Origin: CAWCGU01 sp963795195
Lineage (GTDB): Bacteria; Actinomycetota; Thermoleophilia; Solirubrobacterales; 70-9
Assembly: GCA_963795195.1 (NCBI GenBank)
Contig: CAWCGU010000006.1
Location: 496,001-560,000 of the forward strand
Reading direction: 5' to 3'
DNA length: 64,000 nt
Below are positions 41,361 to 49,470 of the stretch, one piece after another (the stretch's first letter is position 1; every line of letters begins with the position of its first letter). Under the pieces are notes generated by a model. It did no database searches and was not told the origin of the DNA. It worked only from the letters and a program-made list of their open reading frames with translations. A program made the position numbers and the translations under genes.

Positions 41361-43891
41361 GGCAGTGCCACCTTGACCTCGCACCCGCCACCACCCTTGT
41401 CCAGGGAGGATCCGCCGTTGCAGGCGTCGCGGCCTTTGCCACCCGAGAGCTTGTCCACCCCTCCTCCGCCGATCAGGCGGTCCTTGCCCTTGCCGCCCTT
41501 GAGCGTGTCGGCTCCGCCTCCACCCGCGGCGGTGCCGCCTTCGGCGGAGAGCTGGATGAAGTCGTTGCCGGAGCCGCCCTTGACCTTGCGCTTGCCGGCA
41601 AGCACGCAGATCGTGTCGTTGCCCTTGCCGCCGTCGATCTTGGCCTTGCCTGAGAGGGCGAGGATGACGTCGTTTCCTGCGGTGCCGATCAGCGGCGCGT
41701 TGCCGGTCGCCAGCAGCGTCGGCGTTAGGCCGCGGCACGCGGGCACGACCACGAAGAAGTGGACCAGCGGTGTCGAATCCGGGACGCCGTTGTTGACGGC
41801 CCGTATCAGGACGATGTGCAGGCCGACCGCGAGGCCACTCAGCTCGAGCGGGGATACGCAGGCCTTGAAGTTGTCGGCCGAGTCGATCGAGCACTCGAAC
41901 GTCGTTCCCGGTGACGGCGAGCTGAAGGTGAAGCGCGCGCTCCGATCGGTCGTGATCGTCGGCGGGCCTGAGCCGGTGACGGTTTCGGGCTCGGTTGCCA
42001 TGCCCGTCCCGTTGCCGCTCAGGGCGACGTCATGGGGCGAGCCCGCAGCGTTGTCGCTGAAGCGCAGGGTTGCGGTGCGCAGGCCGGAGACGTCAGGCGT
42101 GAAGGTGACCTGGACGACGCACGACCCCGCAGGAGGAACTGCGGTGCCGGAGCAGCCGTCGCTGGCGATACCGAACGAGCCGTGGTCGTTGTCGACCAAC
42201 GTCGCGCTGGTGTGAAGCTCGCCATTCCCGGTATTGGTAACCGTGAAGTTTTGCGGCGGCGAGGTCGAGCTAGCCACTTGGTCCGCAAACGTGTGAGGCG
42301 TGGGAGAAACTGAGAAACCAGGCACCACGGCATGCGCCCCGATGATGTAGGCGGCCCCCGCGTTCGAGGCGGCCGGGCTACCCGGGTCGTAAAGAGGATC
42401 GCCGACGATCAGCTCGGCGACACCGTCGCCATTGCTGTCGCCCGCGCTGCCGACGGAGGTGCCGAAGTTGCCAAGGTCCAGAGCCTGGTTGCGGAGGATC
42501 CGGAACCCGCGGGCATCGGCGGTGCCACCGTTTACCTGGGCCAGGTCGATGTCGGCGGGATCAGCGGTGTTTTGGCCGAGCAGAACGAAAGCAGCCCCGT
42601 CGTCTGCGCCCGCCGAGCCGTCGACTGCGCTCGCACCGATGATCACATCGTTTACGCCGTCGGCGTCAGCATCCTCAACCGGACTGACATCGACGCCGAC
42701 CAGGTCGGATTGGCTTGGGCCGATCGTCCTCATCCAGGCACCAGTCGTGCCCACAGAGGCCAGGTCGAGGTCGGGTACGTCCCCCACGTCGGCGGAGCCA
42801 TAGACGATGTACGCGACGCCGCTGCTTGCCGCACCGGATGTTGCCGAATGGGAGGCGGCAATAAGGTCCTCGCGTCCGTCGTCGTTGAAGTCCCCGGCGG
42901 AGCTCACCTCGCGACCGACCAGGTCGCTGTTGACGCCGGTGATCGTGTAGCCGCGGGTTCCGAGGGCGGTGACGGAAACGTCAGCGGGATCGGCGACGTT
43001 CTCGCCATAGACCACAAACACCTGTCCCGTATTGCTGCGTCCGGCAGGCGTTGCGTTGAACGCCCCCGAGGCGATATCGGTCCGCGAGTCGCCGGCGAAA
43101 TCCCCACTCGTCACAGCGCCGATCGATGTGGTGGAGGTTGCAGCAATAACCATGCCGCGCGCCATCTCCCCTGCGCTGCCGCCGCTGGTCGCAGAAAGGC
43201 GGTCTGTTCTGGTGTCTGGAACGTCTCCCCCATTGAGATCCTGGCCGTAGATGACGTACGTGGACCCGAAGCCGCCGGCAGATTGCTCGACGACGATGTC
43301 GTCGGTTGCGTCGCCGTTGAACCTTCCGGCGCCCGAGACCGAGCCGAGTCGCCCGACCTGGTTGCTCTGGATCACAAAGCCGCGGGCGCCCAGGTTGGCA
43401 AGGTCGACATCGGCGAGGTCGGGAGTGTTCTCGCCATAGATGACGTGGGCCGAGCCGGAGAACTGACTGATCGGGCTTGAGGCATACGCCGCGACGATCA
43501 CGTCGTCGATCTCGTCGCCGTTGACATCGCCGGCCGCCGCGACCGAGACCCCGAGCTGGTCACCGGCCTCCGCACCGGCGATCTCGAATCCGGCAGCACC
43601 GAGATTGCCGACTTCGGCCGGGCTGGGGTTGGCGGCGCCATAGATGACGTAGGCGACGCCGGCGCCATCGCGTCCGCGCCGATCGGCGTCAAGCCCCCCG
43701 ACGACGAAGTCTTCCTTGCCGTCGTTGTTGATATCGCCGGCGTTCGAGACGGACGTACCGATGTCGTCGTCCGCAAGGGCGCCGGAAAAGCGGTCGCCGC
43801 GCACCAGCGCGTCGACATCCGGCGTCGCGCTGGCGCTTTCGGCGGGCAGCCAAACCAGCAGCGTCGCAAACGCCGCCAAGCCCCTCTTCAT
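41357..43891 (-). CDS. Secreted FG-GAP repeat protein with RTX-like calcium-binding tail
   Basis: 844 residues from ATG 43891. Signal peptide KRGLAAFATLLVWLPAESAS. About seven FG-GAP/integrin-type blades fill residues 30-510 (VSNAGDINNDGKEDFVVGG, AAAGDVNGDEIDDVIVAA). Then a choice-of-anchor-D-like domain (about 520-630), an Ig-like domain with Cys (about 645-715, FECSIDSADNFKACVSPLEL) and RTX-like GGxGxD nonapeptides (about 730-835, KGGSGNDFIQL, GGKGKDRLIGGGG). Calcium binding is expected for the blades and tail. It is first in a three-gene operon with 4-bp overlaps. Confidence 0.9.
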   Translation of the reverse strand: MKRGLAAFATLLVWLPAESASATPDVDALVRGDRFSGALADDDIGTSVSNAGDINNDGKEDFVVGGLDADRRGRDGAGVAYVIYGAANPSPAEVGNLGAAGFEIAGAEAGDQLGVSVAAAGDVNGDEIDDVIVAAYASSPISQFSGSAHVIYGENTPDLADVDLANLGARGFVIQSNQVGRLGSVSGAGRFNGDATDDIVVEQSAGGFGSTYVIYGQDLNGGDVPDTRTDRLSATSGGSAGEMARGMVIAATSTTSIGAVTSGDFAGDSRTDIASGAFNATPAGRSNTGQVFVVYGENVADPADVSVTALGTRGYTITGVNSDLVGREVSSAGDFNDDGREDLIAASHSATSGAASSGVAYIVYGSADVGDVPDLDLASVGTTGAWMRTIGPSQSDLVGVDVSPVEDADADGVNDVIIGASAVDGSAGADDGAAFVLLGQNTADPADIDLAQVNGGTADARGFRILRNQALDLGNFGTSVGSAGDSNGDGVAELIVGDPLYDPGSPAASNAGAAYIIGAHAVVPGFSVSPTPHTFADQVASSTSPPQNFTVTNTGNGELHTSATLVDNDHGSFGIASDGCSGTAVPPAGSCVVQVTFTPDVSGLRTATLRFSDNAAGSPHDVALSGNGTGMATEPETVTGSGPPTITTDRSARFTFSSPSPGTTFECSIDSADNFKACVSPLELSGLAVGLHIVLIRAVNNGVPDSTPLVHFFVVVPACRGLTPTLLATGNAPLIGTAGNDVILALSGKAKIDGGKGNDTICVLAGKRKVKGGSGNDFIQLSAEGGTAAGGGGADTLKGGKGKDRLIGGGGVDKLSGGKGRDACNGGSSLDKGGGGCEVKVALP

Positions 43892-43996
43892 CCGAGCCGC
43901 AATTCGCCCAGCGGCCTGGTATCAGTCACGAGTCCACCCCTCGTTGTGTTTGGTTGTAACCCCGCGCCAGGCTCCCCCTGGCTCTGGGTTGAACCG

Positions 43997-44025
43997 ACTA
44001 AACCACTTACCGGCCGCTACGTCAA
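43997..44025 (-). promoter_or_regulatory. Probable sigma-70-type promoter of the secreted-protein operon
   Basis: On the minus strand TTGACG (44025-44020) is followed after 17 bp by TTTAGT (44002-43997), matching 5 of 6 and 4 of 6 consensus bases at the ideal spacing. It lies about 105 bp upstream of the FG-GAP gene start. Confidence 0.5.
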
Positions 44026-44055
44026 GCAATCGAGGTAAGGGGAAACCCCTCATGT

Positions 44056-44455
44056 TTGGAACCAGGCGCCGGCAAGACCGCGCTGCTGGACTATGCGAGA
44101 TCGCGGAAAGGCGACCTTCGGGTTCTGACCGCACAGGGAATTCAGAGCGAGTCCGAGGTCGCCTACGCTGGGCTCGACCGGCTGCTGGCTCCGGTGATTG
44201 ACCGCACCGACCAGCTGGAAGCTGCAGACGCCGCCATCCTCTCCGCCGCTCTCGGCCAGGGCGAAGGCATCGTTCCCGATCGGTTTGCCGTAGCGCTGGC
44301 GGTTCAAGGTCTGCTCGCCACCGTCGCCGAGAGTGGGTTGCTTGCCGTCGTTGATGATCTGCAGTGGCTCGACCGGCCAAGCGGCGAGGCGCTGGCCTTC
44401 GTCGCCCGTCGTCTCTCCGGCGAAGGGATCGCCATGTTGATGGCCCGACGCAGCG
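44056..44455 (+). pseudogene. Fragment of a LuxR-family regulator ATPase (AAA) domain
   Basis: About 130 residues that begin exactly at the P-loop (EPGAGKTALLDYARS) and continue YAGLDRLLAPVIDRTDQLE, then LLAVVDDLQWLDRPSGEALA (Walker B region), stopping after IAMLMARR. Large LuxR regulators have about 900 residues with this domain near the N-terminus and an HTH at the end; here both ends are missing. No start or RBS is convincing. It abuts the oppositely oriented DnaE fragment at about 44460. Confidence 0.75.
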
Positions 44456-44469
44456 GGGCCAGTTGAGCC

Positions 44470-44830
44470 CGTCGTTCTCACACGCCATCCGATATGCGAT
44501 CAGCGCGTAGCTCACCGCATGGGCCTTGCAGAATGCCCAGTCCGAAGCACCCACGAGGTGGCAGGACCAGATCTCCCGCGCGACAGCTGGACGGACGCCG
44601 TTGGATTGAGCGCCAAGAACGAAGCGATCGAACCAGCGTTCCGTCCCGTCGCCCTTCTTCTTCGCTACGGCACATCGCAGATCCTCGGACTCTTCGGGAC
44701 TGAGCCCACCGAGCTCTTGAGCGATCAGCATCAACCTGATAGATGACGACGCCGTGCGTCTCGCGGAGAATCGGCTCGAGCCGCTCTTCGAGATAGTCGA
44801 CCGAGTCGGGCGTGTCTCGTCCAGTAAGCC
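44470..44830 (-). pseudogene. Fragment of DNA polymerase III alpha (DnaE/DnaE2), frameshifted
   Basis: On the minus strand one frame reads VDYLEERLEPILRETHGVVI and YQ, then the adjacent frame continues MLIAQELGGLSPEESEDLRC and AVAKKK, then the domain with FCKAHAVSYALIAYRMA. This order is the helical part of the palm/finger region of DnaE-type polymerases (LEPIL.ETYGV..YQEQ, SHA..YA..AYQ). Only about 120 of some 1100 residues remain, with a frame break near 44735. A transferred or rearranged fragment without function. Confidence 0.78.
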
Positions 44831-44910
44831 AGGCCGACAGGGGCGGGTGGGTCCCTGGCCGTGAGCGGGAATAGATACAAAATCCTCCCATTTGCAGGGG
44901 CTTCATCGAA

Positions 44911-44981
44911 TTGCGGGGCCAGGATTTGAACCTGCGACCTCCGGGTTATGAGCCCGCGGGCTGGCGGCTCCGCCACCGCAA
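44911..44981 (-). pseudogene. tRNA-fMet 3'-half remnant with an abnormal 5' half
   Basis: On the minus strand the 3' portion reads CGGG-CTCATAA-CCCGG, GAGGTC, then GCAGG-TTCAAAT-CCTGG and CCCCGCAA, which is the anticodon (CAT), variable, T-arm and acceptor of an actinobacterial initiator tRNA. The acceptor can pair with TTGCGG, but the D-arm is replaced by the GC hairpin GGCGGAGCCGCC and the T-stem has a mismatch. Total 71 nt. It could still be called tRNA-Met by software; a recombination remnant (old attachment site) is more likely. Confidence 0.55.
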
Positions 44982-45098
44982 CTCAATCCGGCCAGGCCGA
45001 GTTCCGGATGACCTTCGCTTGTGGCCAATGTGCGCGGTGTTGCCGTAGGCGTTGCCGCGACGTTGCTTTCGAGACCGGCCACAGTGGATCAGACCACC

Positions 45099-45121
45099 AA
45101 AAAACCCCGCCTTTGCGGGGC
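45099..45121 (-). terminator. Intrinsic terminator downstream of tRNA-Glu
   Basis: On the minus strand GCCCCGC-AAAG-GCGGGG is followed by six T. It lies 12 bp beyond the tRNA 3' end, inside the island boundary, so the tRNA-Glu transcript would end here. Confidence 0.75.
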
Positions 45122-45132
45122 TTTCCGTGAGA

Positions 45133-45174
45133 CACCGCTACGGGGATTCGAACCCCGGTTTCCGGACTGAGAAT
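45133..45174. repeat. Right attachment repeat (attR), within tRNA-Glu
   Basis: 42 bp identical to 28542-28583 in direct orientation. It forms the 3' part of the intact tRNA gene, so integration left the tRNA functional. Confidence 0.88.
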
Positions 45175-45205
45175 CCGGCGTCCTAGTCCCCTAGACGATA
45201 GCGGC
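45133..45205 (-). tRNA. tRNA-Glu(CTC)
   Basis: 73 nt. Acceptor GCCGCTA pairs with TAGCGGT (one G-U), D-arm with TCGTCTAGGGGACTAGGAC, anticodon arm CCGGA-TTCTCAG-TCCGG (anticodon CTC), T-arm CGGGG-TTCGAAT-CCCCG, discriminator G. CCA is not encoded. It is the insertion site of the island to its left. Confidence 0.93.
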
Positions 45206-45240
45206 GTGTAAGTGCAATCTTAGCGGGGCTTTTCGGGCGC

Positions 45241-45717
45241 CTAGAGGCCGAAGTGCTTGCGTGTATCGCTGAAAAGGCTGCGCGCCATGCGGGCGTTGAC
45301 CGGCGCACCCGGCTTTCCCGCGGGCGACGGTTCGGCGGCGATAGTCCAGGTGAAACGGCAGCTCGCATCCCCGGTCGCCTCGACGAGGTAGTCCTCGCCG
45401 AAGCGCCGGAACAACGGCAGGTTCGCCTGCAGGACCTTGAAGGTCTTGCGCTTGCCCTCCTCCCAGCGGATGAACTCCTCGTCGATGACGAGCGTTCCCC
45501 CGAGCGCCCGCGCAGTCCGCGTCGTTCCGACCCCGAAAGGCCGCGGTGAAGTCCAGGTGATGCTCTTCAGCAGCTTGCACCAGTGCAGCGGGTTGTCCTT
45601 TGTCAGCTGCGTCCAAACCTGCGCTGCTGGCTGCTGGATCTCGAACGCCTCCCGGTACAACCCGGGAGCGTCGTCGAAGAACGACATCTCAATCGGTTCG
45701 AGCGCGAAACGCGGCAT
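45241..45717 (-). CDS. SRPBCC-fold (START-like) protein
   Basis: 158 residues from ATG 45717. The order REAFEIQQPAAQVWTQLTKD, then GVGTTRTA, then RRFGEDYLVEATGDASCRFT, then WTIAAEPSP and a C-terminal helix fits the polyketide-cyclase/SRPBCC family (PF10604 type), which binds hydrophobic ligands in a helix-grip cavity. A start at the internal ATG (45687, MSFFDDAPGL) is possible. No catalytic residues assigned. It is followed by the FKBP gene on the same strand with an 11-bp gap, FKBP being upstream. Confidence 0.75.
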   Translation of the reverse strand: MPRFALEPIEMSFFDDAPGLYREAFEIQQPAAQVWTQLTKDNPLHWCKLLKSITWTSPRPFGVGTTRTARALGGTLVIDEEFIRWEEGKRKTFKVLQANLPLFRRFGEDYLVEATGDASCRFTWTIAAEPSPAGKPGAPVNARMARSLFSDTRKHFGL

Positions 45718-45728
45718 CGCAACGAGCC

Positions 45729-46109
45729 CTAACCGACCGCGACCAGGTCAACCACGAAGACGAGCGTCTCGTCCGGGCCGATGACGCCGCCGGCGCCGAG
45801 CTTGCCGTAGCCGAGCATCGGCGGGATCGTGATCTTGCGGCGGCCGCCGACCTTCATCCCGGCGACGCCCTTGTCCCAGCCCTCGATCACCTGGCCCTTG
45901 CCGAGCTTGAACTTGAAGGTGTCGTCGCGGTCCCAGGAGGCATCGAACTGCTGCCCGGTCGACCAGGCGTGGCCGACGTAGTGGACCTCGACCTTGTGAC
46001 CGACAACCGCCTCCTCCCCGTCGCCGACGACGATGTCGTCGAGCTCCAGCTGGAAGGACGGCGCCTGGCCCGCGGGGATCTCGACGCTGGGCTTGGAGTC
46101 GGTGCTCAT
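45729..46109 (-). CDS. FKBP-type peptidyl-prolyl cis-trans isomerase
   Basis: 126 residues from ATG 46109, a single FKBP domain with the family active-site positions: VEVHYVGHAWSTGQQFDASW, KLGKGQVIEGWDKGVAGMKV, GGRRKITIPPMLGYGKLGAG and TLVFVVDLV. No signal peptide, so cytosolic. It speeds proline isomerisation in folding. Only 24 bp separate its start from the divergent epimerase. Confidence 0.94.
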   Translation of the reverse strand: MSTDSKPSVEIPAGQAPSFQLELDDIVVGDGEEAVVGHKVEVHYVGHAWSTGQQFDASWDRDDTFKFKLGKGQVIEGWDKGVAGMKVGGRRKITIPPMLGYGKLGAGGVIGPDETLVFVVDLVAVG

Positions 46110-46133
46110 GGCGGCAGCGTATAGATTCGGCTC

Positions 46134-47171
46134 ATCGATACCGCGAGCACCAAGGTCCTGGTCACGGGAGGCAGCGGCTTTCTCGGCAATTGGTGCATCG
46201 CCGAGCTACTCGGCCGCGGCCACTCGGTGCGGACGACTGTGCGCAAGCTCGAGCGCGAGCCCGAGGTGCGAGCCGCGATCGCGTCCGCCGCAGTCGATGC
46301 AGGCGATCGACTGGAATTCGCGGCCGCCGACCTTGGCTCCGACGCCGGCTGGAATGAAGCGGTCGCGGGCTGCGAATACGTGCTGCACGTTGCCTCGCCC
46401 TTCCCGCCGGCGCAGCCCAAGGACCCGGATGAGCTGATCGTGCCGGCTCGCGACGGCTCGTTGCGTGTGCTGAAGGCGGCGCTCGGCGCGGGCGTCAGCC
46501 GTGTGGTCCTGACTTCGTCGGTCGCCGCCGTCCGCCACGGGCGCCCGCCCTCAAACGTGCCCTACAGCGAAGTCGATTGGACCAACGGCAACGACACCGC
46601 ACGCACGCCCTACACGCGCTCGAAGACGATCGCCGAGCGCGCCGCCTGGGACCACGTGCAGTCAGTCGATGGGGAGTCGAAACTCGCGACGGTCAACCCC
46701 GGCGCGATCATCGGCCCGCTGCTCAGCGAAGACCCGTCGTTCTCACTGCAGCTGGTCCTGCGCCTCCTCGGCGGCATGCCGGCGATGCCCCGTCTCGGCT
46801 TTTCGGTCGTCGATGTCCGCGATGTCGCCGATCTGCACATCCGCGCGATGACGGCGCCGGAGGCCGCCGGGGAGCGTTTCCTGGCGACGACGAGGTTCCT
46901 CTGGATGTCCGACGTCGCCGCGGTGCTGCGCGATCGCCTCGGCGAGCGCGCCGCCAAAGTGCCGAGCCGGGTCGCCCCGGACATCCTGGTCCGGGCGATG
47001 TCGCTGTTCGACTCAAACGTGAGATCGATCGTCAGCGACCTTGGCAGGTCGGCGGAGTACTCCAGCGAAAAGGCGCAGACCGTGCTCGGGTGGCAGCCGC
47101 GGGCGGTCGAGGACTCGATCGTGGACACGGCCGAGAGCCTGCTTCAGCACGGGCTCGCGGGCTCGGGCTGA
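46134..47171 (+). CDS. NAD(P)-dependent epimerase/reductase (extended SDR), no canonical start codon
   Basis: 345 residues if read from ATC 46134. The NAD(P) motif KVLVTGGSGFLGNWCIAELL lies before the first usable GTG (46227), so the coding must begin upstream; an in-frame TAG at 46122-46124 leaves only ATT (46125) or ATC (46134) as start-like codons. The catalytic Tyr-x3-Lys is in PYTRSKTIAERAA. The pattern (GG.GF.G, 'VNPGAIIGP', 'DVRDVADLHIRAM') is that of dihydroflavonol-4-reductase-like SDRs that reduce ketones or aldehydes. An unusual AUC/AUU start or a base error both fit. Confidence 0.88.
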   Translation: MDTASTKVLVTGGSGFLGNWCIAELLGRGHSVRTTVRKLEREPEVRAAIASAAVDAGDRLEFAAADLGSDAGWNEAVAGCEYVLHVASPFPPAQPKDPDELIVPARDGSLRVLKAALGAGVSRVVLTSSVAAVRHGRPPSNVPYSEVDWTNGNDTARTPYTRSKTIAERAAWDHVQSVDGESKLATVNPGAIIGPLLSEDPSFSLQLVLRLLGGMPAMPRLGFSVVDVRDVADLHIRAMTAPEAAGERFLATTRFLWMSDVAAVLRDRLGERAAKVPSRVAPDILVRAMSLFDSNVRSIVSDLGRSAEYSSEKAQTVLGWQPRAVEDSIVDTAESLLQHGLAGSG

Positions 47172-47258
47172 GCGCAGCACCATCCGGTTCAACTCGCGGC
47201 CCAGGCGGGCGAGCGCGAGTTGAACGCGAGCATTTGATCGTGTTGGCGTTTCCTCAAG

Positions 47259-48353
47259 ATGAAGGCCCGACCCCCCAGCCGATTCCGCAATGCTGAGCTG
47301 GCCGAGGCGCGCTTCGGGACGTTCGCCGCCGAGTACGCGGTGGCGCTTTCGAGCGTGGACGAGCTCGCAGACGCGGCGCTCGCGGCGCTCGCCGAGCTTG
47401 GTGAGTCCGGCCCTCCCCTGATCGAGGCCGCGCTCAGCGCCGGCATCGACTCGATCCCGGACGCACCTGAAGCGGTACGGCGGCTGTTCGCGGAACCGAC
47501 TCGCCTCCGTTCGAGGTTGACATCGACCTGATCGACCTCGGGGCCCGGGCTCTGGGCCGCTCGGCGATCGCCTACAGCCTGGCGACCAAGCAGGGTCTCT
47601 ATTGGGACTACGCGAGCGCCGCCGCGATCAAGCCGCGGCGAGCTCGGCCAGGCTGAGGCAGCGCTGCGGCCGCGCTCGGGCCGTTGGGATGACGCGAGCT
47701 GGGGTGCGCCGATCAACTCGGCCGACCAGGCGATGACGTTGCTCGAGTTCTGCCACCTGCCGCTGCGGATGCTCGACCTGCTCGGCTTCAGGTTCAGCCA
47801 GGCGGAGCTCGCTGGAATCTACGCGCTCTGGCGCTATGTGGGTCATCTGATCGGAATACCGGCCGAGATCAACCCGGCGGATACGGAGGAATCCGCGCGT
47901 CTACTCGACTTGGTCGAGCTGACGCGGGATGCGCCGGACGAAGACTCGCGGGCGTTGGTGGCGGCGACCCTTGGTTCAACGCACGTCGGTGCGGAGACAC
48001 GCGGTGAGCGCCTGACGGCATCGCTACTCGAGGGGGCCGAGCGGGCGATGGCCTGGCATCACCTACCTGAAGCCCACCTCGACTCGATCGGATCTCCCCG
48101 CTCTCGGGCCAAACGGGCGATGCCACTGCTGGTGGCCGCTGTCCACACCCGCGAGCGCATGCGCCGCCGAATCCCCAACGCCGACACGCGTCTGCTGCGC
48201 CTCAACTCCCGAATCAACGACCAGCTGCTGGGCGAACTCAAGGATCGCGCCGCGCGAACGCGTGGAGGAACGCCTCGCGCCAGTCCGAGCGCACCGACCC
48301 AGGCGACGGACCTGCCGGAACGCGCCGCTGCGCCCGCGCCTCAGCACTCCTAG
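47259..48353 (+). pseudogene. MpaB/DUF2236 oxygenase-like gene with two frameshifts
   Basis: Three successive frames make one protein. Frame 1 from ATG 47259: PEAVRRLFAEPTRL. Frame 2 from about 47510: FEVDIDLIDLGARALGRSAI, then LYWDYASAAAIKP. Frame 3 from about 47640: RWDDASWGAPINSADQAMTL, then IYALWRYVGHLIGIPAEINP (ALWRYVGHL is the family core), then ER motifs and a Ser/Pro tail. DUF2236 proteins such as rubber oxygenase Lcp and MpaB bind haem b. The central region is shorter than usual. It overlaps the convergent FHA gene by 4 bp. Confidence 0.72.
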
Positions 48354-48703
48354 GCAGTTCCCAGCCGAGCCTCACCGCGCCGAGTGCTTGCAACGGCCAC
48401 GCCGGCCGCCGGTATTGGTGCCACGACCCAGCGGAAGGTGCCGATGCGGACCAGATTCCCGGGCTCGAGCCTGATTACGCCCCTGCGCCGCACACCATCG
48501 ACCAGAACGCCGTTGCGCGACGCGAGGTCCTCGATGCCGACGTCGGCGCCGCTCACCCAGACGACCGCGTGACGTCGGGAGACGAATGGGTCCTGGAGGC
48601 GGATGTCGTTGTCCGCGGCGCGGCCGATCGTCATGCCCGCCTTCAAGGCCACTGAACGCCCGGCATTTGGCGCAACCTCAACGATGCCGAGGAAGGCGGG
48701 CAT
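48350..48703 (-). CDS. FHA-domain protein
   Basis: 117 residues from ATG 48703 (MPAFLGIVEVAPNAG). A single forkhead-associated domain: IGRAADNDIRLQDPFVSRRH (GR and SRRH phosphothreonine-binding residues), then LASRNGVLVDG (the N-G pair). The remainder is a short basic tail. It binds phosphothreonine peptides. It is the last gene of the kinase cluster, 80 bp after the FHA-HTH gene, so a target or reader of that kinase is likely (inference). Confidence 0.9.
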   Translation of the reverse strand: MPAFLGIVEVAPNAGRSVALKAGMTIGRAADNDIRLQDPFVSRRHAVVWVSGADVGIEDLASRNGVLVDGVRRRGVIRLEPGNLVRIGTFRWVVAPIPAAGVAVASTRRGEARLGTA

Positions 48704-48783
48704 GCCCGGAACTCTAGTTCCCGTTCGCCGATCCGCCGATATCGATGGGGGTGGATTCCTGCACCGCCCTGGCGCCCCCCGCT

Positions 48784-49470
48784 TCACCCCCCGGAGTCGC
48801 GAAGATCCCGCAAGTCGATCAAGCCGAGGGCAAAGGCCCTGCGCACAAGCTCGGCCCGTTTGCGATTCGGCGGCGCGTCCGGGACACCCAGGCGGCTGAA
48901 CAGGGCCTTGATGTGGGTGCGAACCCCCTCGACCGAGAGCACCAGCTCCTCGGCGACCTCACGGTTCGATGCCGGCGCGGCGATCCAGCCCGGCTCCGCG
49001 TACGGCCTCGCCAGCGCGACCAGTACCCGCCGTTGCGCGGGGGTGATCTCCACGATCTCCTCCATCTCCGACGCCGGCGCAGTCTCATCCCGCGTCGCGG
49101 TCGGATCGCGAAAGACGATCAGACTCCTTCCCACCCGCAGTTGATCCCCCTCGACGATCCGGCGCGTGCCCGTCGCCCTTTTGCCGTTGACGAATGTGCC
49201 GTTGCGCGAAAGACCTTCGTCTGTGACGGTCCAGCTCGAGCCGATCATCTCGAGGACAGCGTGTATGCGCGACACCTCACGATCCCAGCTCAGCGCCAGG
49301 TCGGCGCCTTCATCGCGACCAATCGTCAGGCGACGCGAACCCGCCAGCGCGATCAGGCGCCAGCGGCCGTCGCCGTCAGCGAGTTCGAGAAACGGATCGC
49401 CAAGACGCTCGGCCGCGATCCTCTCGACGAGGTCGCTCGGACTACGCTGGGGCAGGCTCGGATCGTTCAT
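48784..49470 (-). CDS. FHA domain fused to a winged-HTH-like DNA-binding domain
   Basis: 228 residues from ATG 49470 (TGATG overlap with the kinase stop). FHA domain at about 45-120: LTIGRDEGADLALSWDREVS, then RIHAVL, then LSRNGTFVNGKR. The C-terminal about 90 residues (ITPAQRRVLVALARPY, then SNREVAEELVLSVEGVRTHI and KALFSRLGV) make a LuxR/FHA-associated HTH, as in actinobacterial FHA-linked regulators. Phosphorylation by the coupled kinase could be read by the FHA domain and passed to DNA (inference). Cytosolic. Confidence 0.9.
   Translation of the reverse strand: MNDPSLPQRSPSDLVERIAAERLGDPFLELADGDGRWRLIALAGSRRLTIGRDEGADLALSWDREVSRIHAVLEMIGSSWTVTDEGLSRNGTFVNGKRATGTRRIVEGDQLRVGRSLIVFRDPTATRDETAPASEMEEIVEITPAQRRVLVALARPYAEPGWIAAPASNREVAEELVLSVEGVRTHIKALFSRLGVPDAPPNRKRAELVRRAFALGLIDLRDLRDSGG

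Larger units (their letters stand above)
28542..45174. mobile_element. Decayed integrative island in tRNA-Glu(CTC), about 16.6 kb
   Basis: Bounded by the 42-bp direct repeats 28542-28583 and 45133-45174, the right copy being inside the intact tRNA gene. It contains possible arm-type repeats next to the left end, a frameshifted and N-truncated tyrosine recombinase, an XRE/nucleotidyltransferase pair, a lipoprotein, three very large secreted-protein genes and several gene and tRNA fragments. No intact integrase, excisionase, replication or conjugation gene is seen, so it is probably immobile. Cargo genes are intact while the mobility gene is broken, as in an old, fixed island. Confidence 0.8.
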
